DNA of 6,484 nt. Source: Eggerthellaceae bacterium UBA5906 (GTDB lineage Bacteria > Actinomycetota > Coriobacteriia > Coriobacteriales > Eggerthellaceae). Position 1 is the first letter of the stretch, and each line of letters begins with the position of its first letter. The translations under genes and the position numbers were made by a program. The stretch lies in contig DJEE01000057.1 of assembly GCA_002431805.1 (NCBI GenBank), positions 11,848 through 18,331 on the forward strand. The letters run 5' to 3'. The notes under the pieces are model-generated. The model was not told where the DNA came from. It saw only the letters and a list, made by a program, of their open reading frames with translations, and did no database searches. Shown here one piece after another: positions 5,401 to 6,484 of the stretch.

Positions 5401-5513
5401 CGGCGCCGGGACAGCGCACCGCGCCGGTGGCGGGACAGCACACCCCTGGGGCAGCGCACCGGGTGCGCTGCCCCTGCGGGACACCCAGGTATTTTGCGAA
5501 GCGAATACCTGGG
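5401..5513. repeat. Cluster of GC-rich palindromes and 13-base repeats
   Basis: GGGACAGCGCACC (5408-5420), GGGACAGCACACC (5432-5444) and GGGGCAGCGCACC (5448-5460) are near-identical 13-mers. The third is mirrored by GGTGCGCTGCCCC (5462-5474), giving a perfect 27-base palindrome. CGGCGC/GCGCCG (5401-5406, 5421-5426) frame the first copy. CCCAGGTATT (5484-5493) and AATACCTGGG (5504-5513) form a further perfect 10-bp hairpin. No T run follows any of them, so these resemble repetitive extragenic palindromes more than terminators, though they may stabilise the AKR2 mRNA end. Confidence 0.65.
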
Positions 5514-5703
5514 GGTTGCCTGCGAATTTGCCAGCATGAGACAAACCGCTCGACCCCTGTAGCGCTGTCGGGCGATTGATGGAGATTCCGCTTGTGGTGG
5601 GCGCGGGGTGTCGCCGCTGCTTTCTTTCTTGGGCGTCTTTTGCGAGGATATATTGCTAGACAAAGATGCATGGGAGAGTTGGATAAAGCGGAAAGGACTG
5701 AAC
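5514..5703. other. Leader region of the GNAT gene
   Basis: No gene is supported. A weak promoter, TTCTTG (5626-5631) with TATATT (5649-5654) at 17 bases, would give a leader of about 45 bases. The Shine-Dalgarno AAAGGA (5692-5697) lies six bases before ATG 5704. Confidence 0.3.
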
Positions 5704-6372
5704 ATGGCGGCTGTGGAATATCGTGGGCTTTTGCCTGAAGACGCTGATGCTTTGGGTGCCATTTTGGGCGTGACGTGGCATGCCGATGAGGTTGGCGAAG
5801 ATGGTGGCGAAGCGGCTGCGGGCGGCGATGCGGCCAGCTCGCGCGCGGAGCTGGCGCAGCAGCTGTACGGGCTGGTTGACTTCGCCCAGTATGCTCAACG
5901 GCACACGTTTGCCCAGGTGGCGGTTATGGGCGGCAAGCCGGTGGGCGTGGTGATGGCGCGCGCGGGCAAGGCGGACGCGGCAACGCAGAACCGGTGGAAA
6001 TCGGTTGCCGATGATGCGTGTCAGCGGCTTGCGGCACTTGGCCAGGACCTCGAGGAATTCGACGCCTTCTTCCGCGCGATGGACGAGGTTGACGTGCAAC
6101 TTTTGGCGGAAAGCGGCTGCGACGAGCGCTTCGAGCTGGTGCTGTTCGCCGTCGGCCCCGAAACGCGCGGCCACGGTGTGGGCACGAAGCTGCTTGCCGC
6201 CGCGCAGGATTATCTGCGCGAGCAGGGCGCGCGGCAGGCGTTTCTGTTCACCGACACCGATTGCACCTGGGAATACTACGAGCACCGCGGCATGCGTCGC
6301 GCCGCCGAGCGCGCGTTCGCGCCCGGCGAGCTGCTGCCCGAGGGCATGTTCGTGTACGAAATGCAGCTGTAG
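5704..6372 (+). CDS. GNAT-family N-acetyltransferase
   Basis: 222-residue protein of the Gcn5-related acetyltransferase fold, transferring acetyl from acetyl-CoA to an amine or protein; the acceptor is unknown. The acetyl-CoA pyrophosphate loop is visible in LVLFAVGPETRGHGVGTKLL: R155-G156-H157-G158-V159-G160 fits the R/Q-x-x-G-x-G/A signature. The C-terminal FTDTDCTWEYYEHRGMRR (182-199) is the usual motif B segment with the Y-x-x-x-G-M/F turn. Start MAAVEYRGLLPED is supported by AAAGGA; the open frame reaches back to 5608 but that stretch has no ribosome site. Residues about 28-48 (GEDGGEAAAGGDAASS) form a low-complexity acidic/Ala/Gly insertion, and the region before motif A is long for the family (typical length 150-180). 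It runs in the same direction as AKR2 but is about 300 bases away, so it is probably transcribed separately. Confidence 0.88.
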   Translation: MAAVEYRGLLPEDADALGAILGVTWHADEVGEDGGEAAAGGDAASSRAELAQQLYGLVDFAQYAQRHTFAQVAVMGGKPVGVVMARAGKADAATQNRWKSVADDACQRLAALGQDLEEFDAFFRAMDEVDVQLLAESGCDERFELVLFAVGPETRGHGVGTKLLAAAQDYLREQGARQAFLFTDTDCTWEYYEHRGMRRAAERAFAPGELLPEGMFVYEMQL

Positions 6373-6383
6373 CGTCTGCTGCC

Positions 6384-6407
6384 CGCTACCAATACCCGTA
6401 GCGTTTC
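6384..6407 (+). terminator. Weak hairpin after the GNAT gene
   Basis: CGCTAC (6384-6389) and GTAGCG (6398-6403) form a 6-bp stem with an 8-base loop, then TTT. It overlaps the last codons of the convergent gene. It is a possible but poor terminator for the GNAT transcript. Confidence 0.25.
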
Positions 6408-6484
6408 CGCAGGCCAATCACGCATGCGGCGGTTAGGGCGAACGCTACTACTTCCGCACAAGGGGCGGACAGCCAGATGCCCCA
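6386..6484 (-). CDS. C-terminal end of a membrane transporter, probably MATE family (partial)
   Basis: A minus-strand frame enters from the right edge and ends at TAG (6386-6388), giving 32 residues. It starts GIWLSAPCAEVVAFALTAAC, then VIGLRKRYGYW. This is a hydrophobic helix with a basic cytoplasmic tail. The G-x-W-x-x-x-P start of a last helix followed by a short Lys/Arg end is what MATE-type multidrug exporters usually show, but 32 residues cannot settle the family; another permease is possible. It is convergent with the GNAT gene, with 13 bases between the stops. Confidence 0.55.
   Translation of the reverse strand, partial: WGIWLSAPCAEVVAFALTAACVIGLRKRYGYW

Noticed and set aside
4461..5762. 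Long minus-strand open frame (433 codons) antisense to AKR2
   Set aside because: It mirrors the AKR2 codons through GC-rich third positions, has His/Arg/Leu-heavy composition without family motifs, and crosses the promoter and the palindrome cluster.
5656..6417. Minus-strand open frame of 253 codons opposite the GNAT gene
   Set aside because: The plus strand has clear acetyl-CoA motifs and a ribosome site; this frame has none and also overlaps the transporter tail in another phase.
1..6484. CRISPR array, tRNA or rRNA genes
   Set aside because: No regularly spaced repeats and no recognisable tRNA or rRNA sequence on either strand.

Overview
The window reads as chromosome of a high-GC anaerobe. 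The best guess is Coriobacteriia, Eggerthellaceae-like (the Eggerthella/Gordonibacter/Adlercreutzia neighbourhood). This rests on the overall gene style: a cysteine-rich ferredoxin-type protein, aldo/keto reductases with their own regulators, a GNAT and a MATE-like tail, strong AAGGAG-type ribosome sites, and GC-rich palindromes between genes. No rRNA, tRNA or taxonomic marker is present, so the assignment is inference. No CRISPR array, transposase or phage gene was seen.

Layout. (1) 1-839 (+): the 3' part of a multi-cysteine iron-sulphur protein, entering from the left. It changes reading frame near 535-545, so its two-cluster ferredoxin domain is out of frame with the N-terminal part. A strong hairpin overlaps its end, and a clear intrinsic terminator lies at 984-1023. 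(2) 840-1505: about 665 bases with no convincing gene. (3) 1506-2354 (-) and 2698-3528 (+): an aldo/keto reductase (AKR1) divergent from a LysR-type regulator, with a 343-base shared control region holding several dyads. (4) 3529-3822: the convergent gap between the LysR and MerR genes. It carries a 24-base inverted repeat that looks like two head-on copies of a terminator-like unit. (5) 3823-4395 (-) and 4494-5399 (+): a MerR-family regulator divergent from a second aldo/keto reductase (AKR2). The 98-base gap contains a promoter with a 19-base spacer and a central dyad, the standard architecture for MerR activation. (6) 5400-5703: a cluster of GC-rich palindromes, then a leader. (7) 5704-6372 (+): a GNAT acetyltransferase, convergent with (8) 6386-6484 (-), the last 32 residues of a membrane protein, probably a MATE exporter.

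How it may work together. The core is two back-to-back modules of the same logic: one NAD(P)H-dependent carbonyl reductase plus one divergent regulator. The regulators belong to two unrelated families (LysR and MerR). Both AKRs keep the Asp-Tyr-Lys-His tetrad, but they differ in the cofactor-phosphate loop (IPGSK versus IPKS). A plausible reading is detoxification or reduction of reactive carbonyls under two different inducing signals. The substrate and inducers cannot be read from the sequence.

The most solid unusual items are the MerR-type promoter, the frameshifted Fe-S gene, the head-on terminator repeat and the repeat-bearing N-terminal extension of the MerR protein. I do not see a clearly new multi-gene system.
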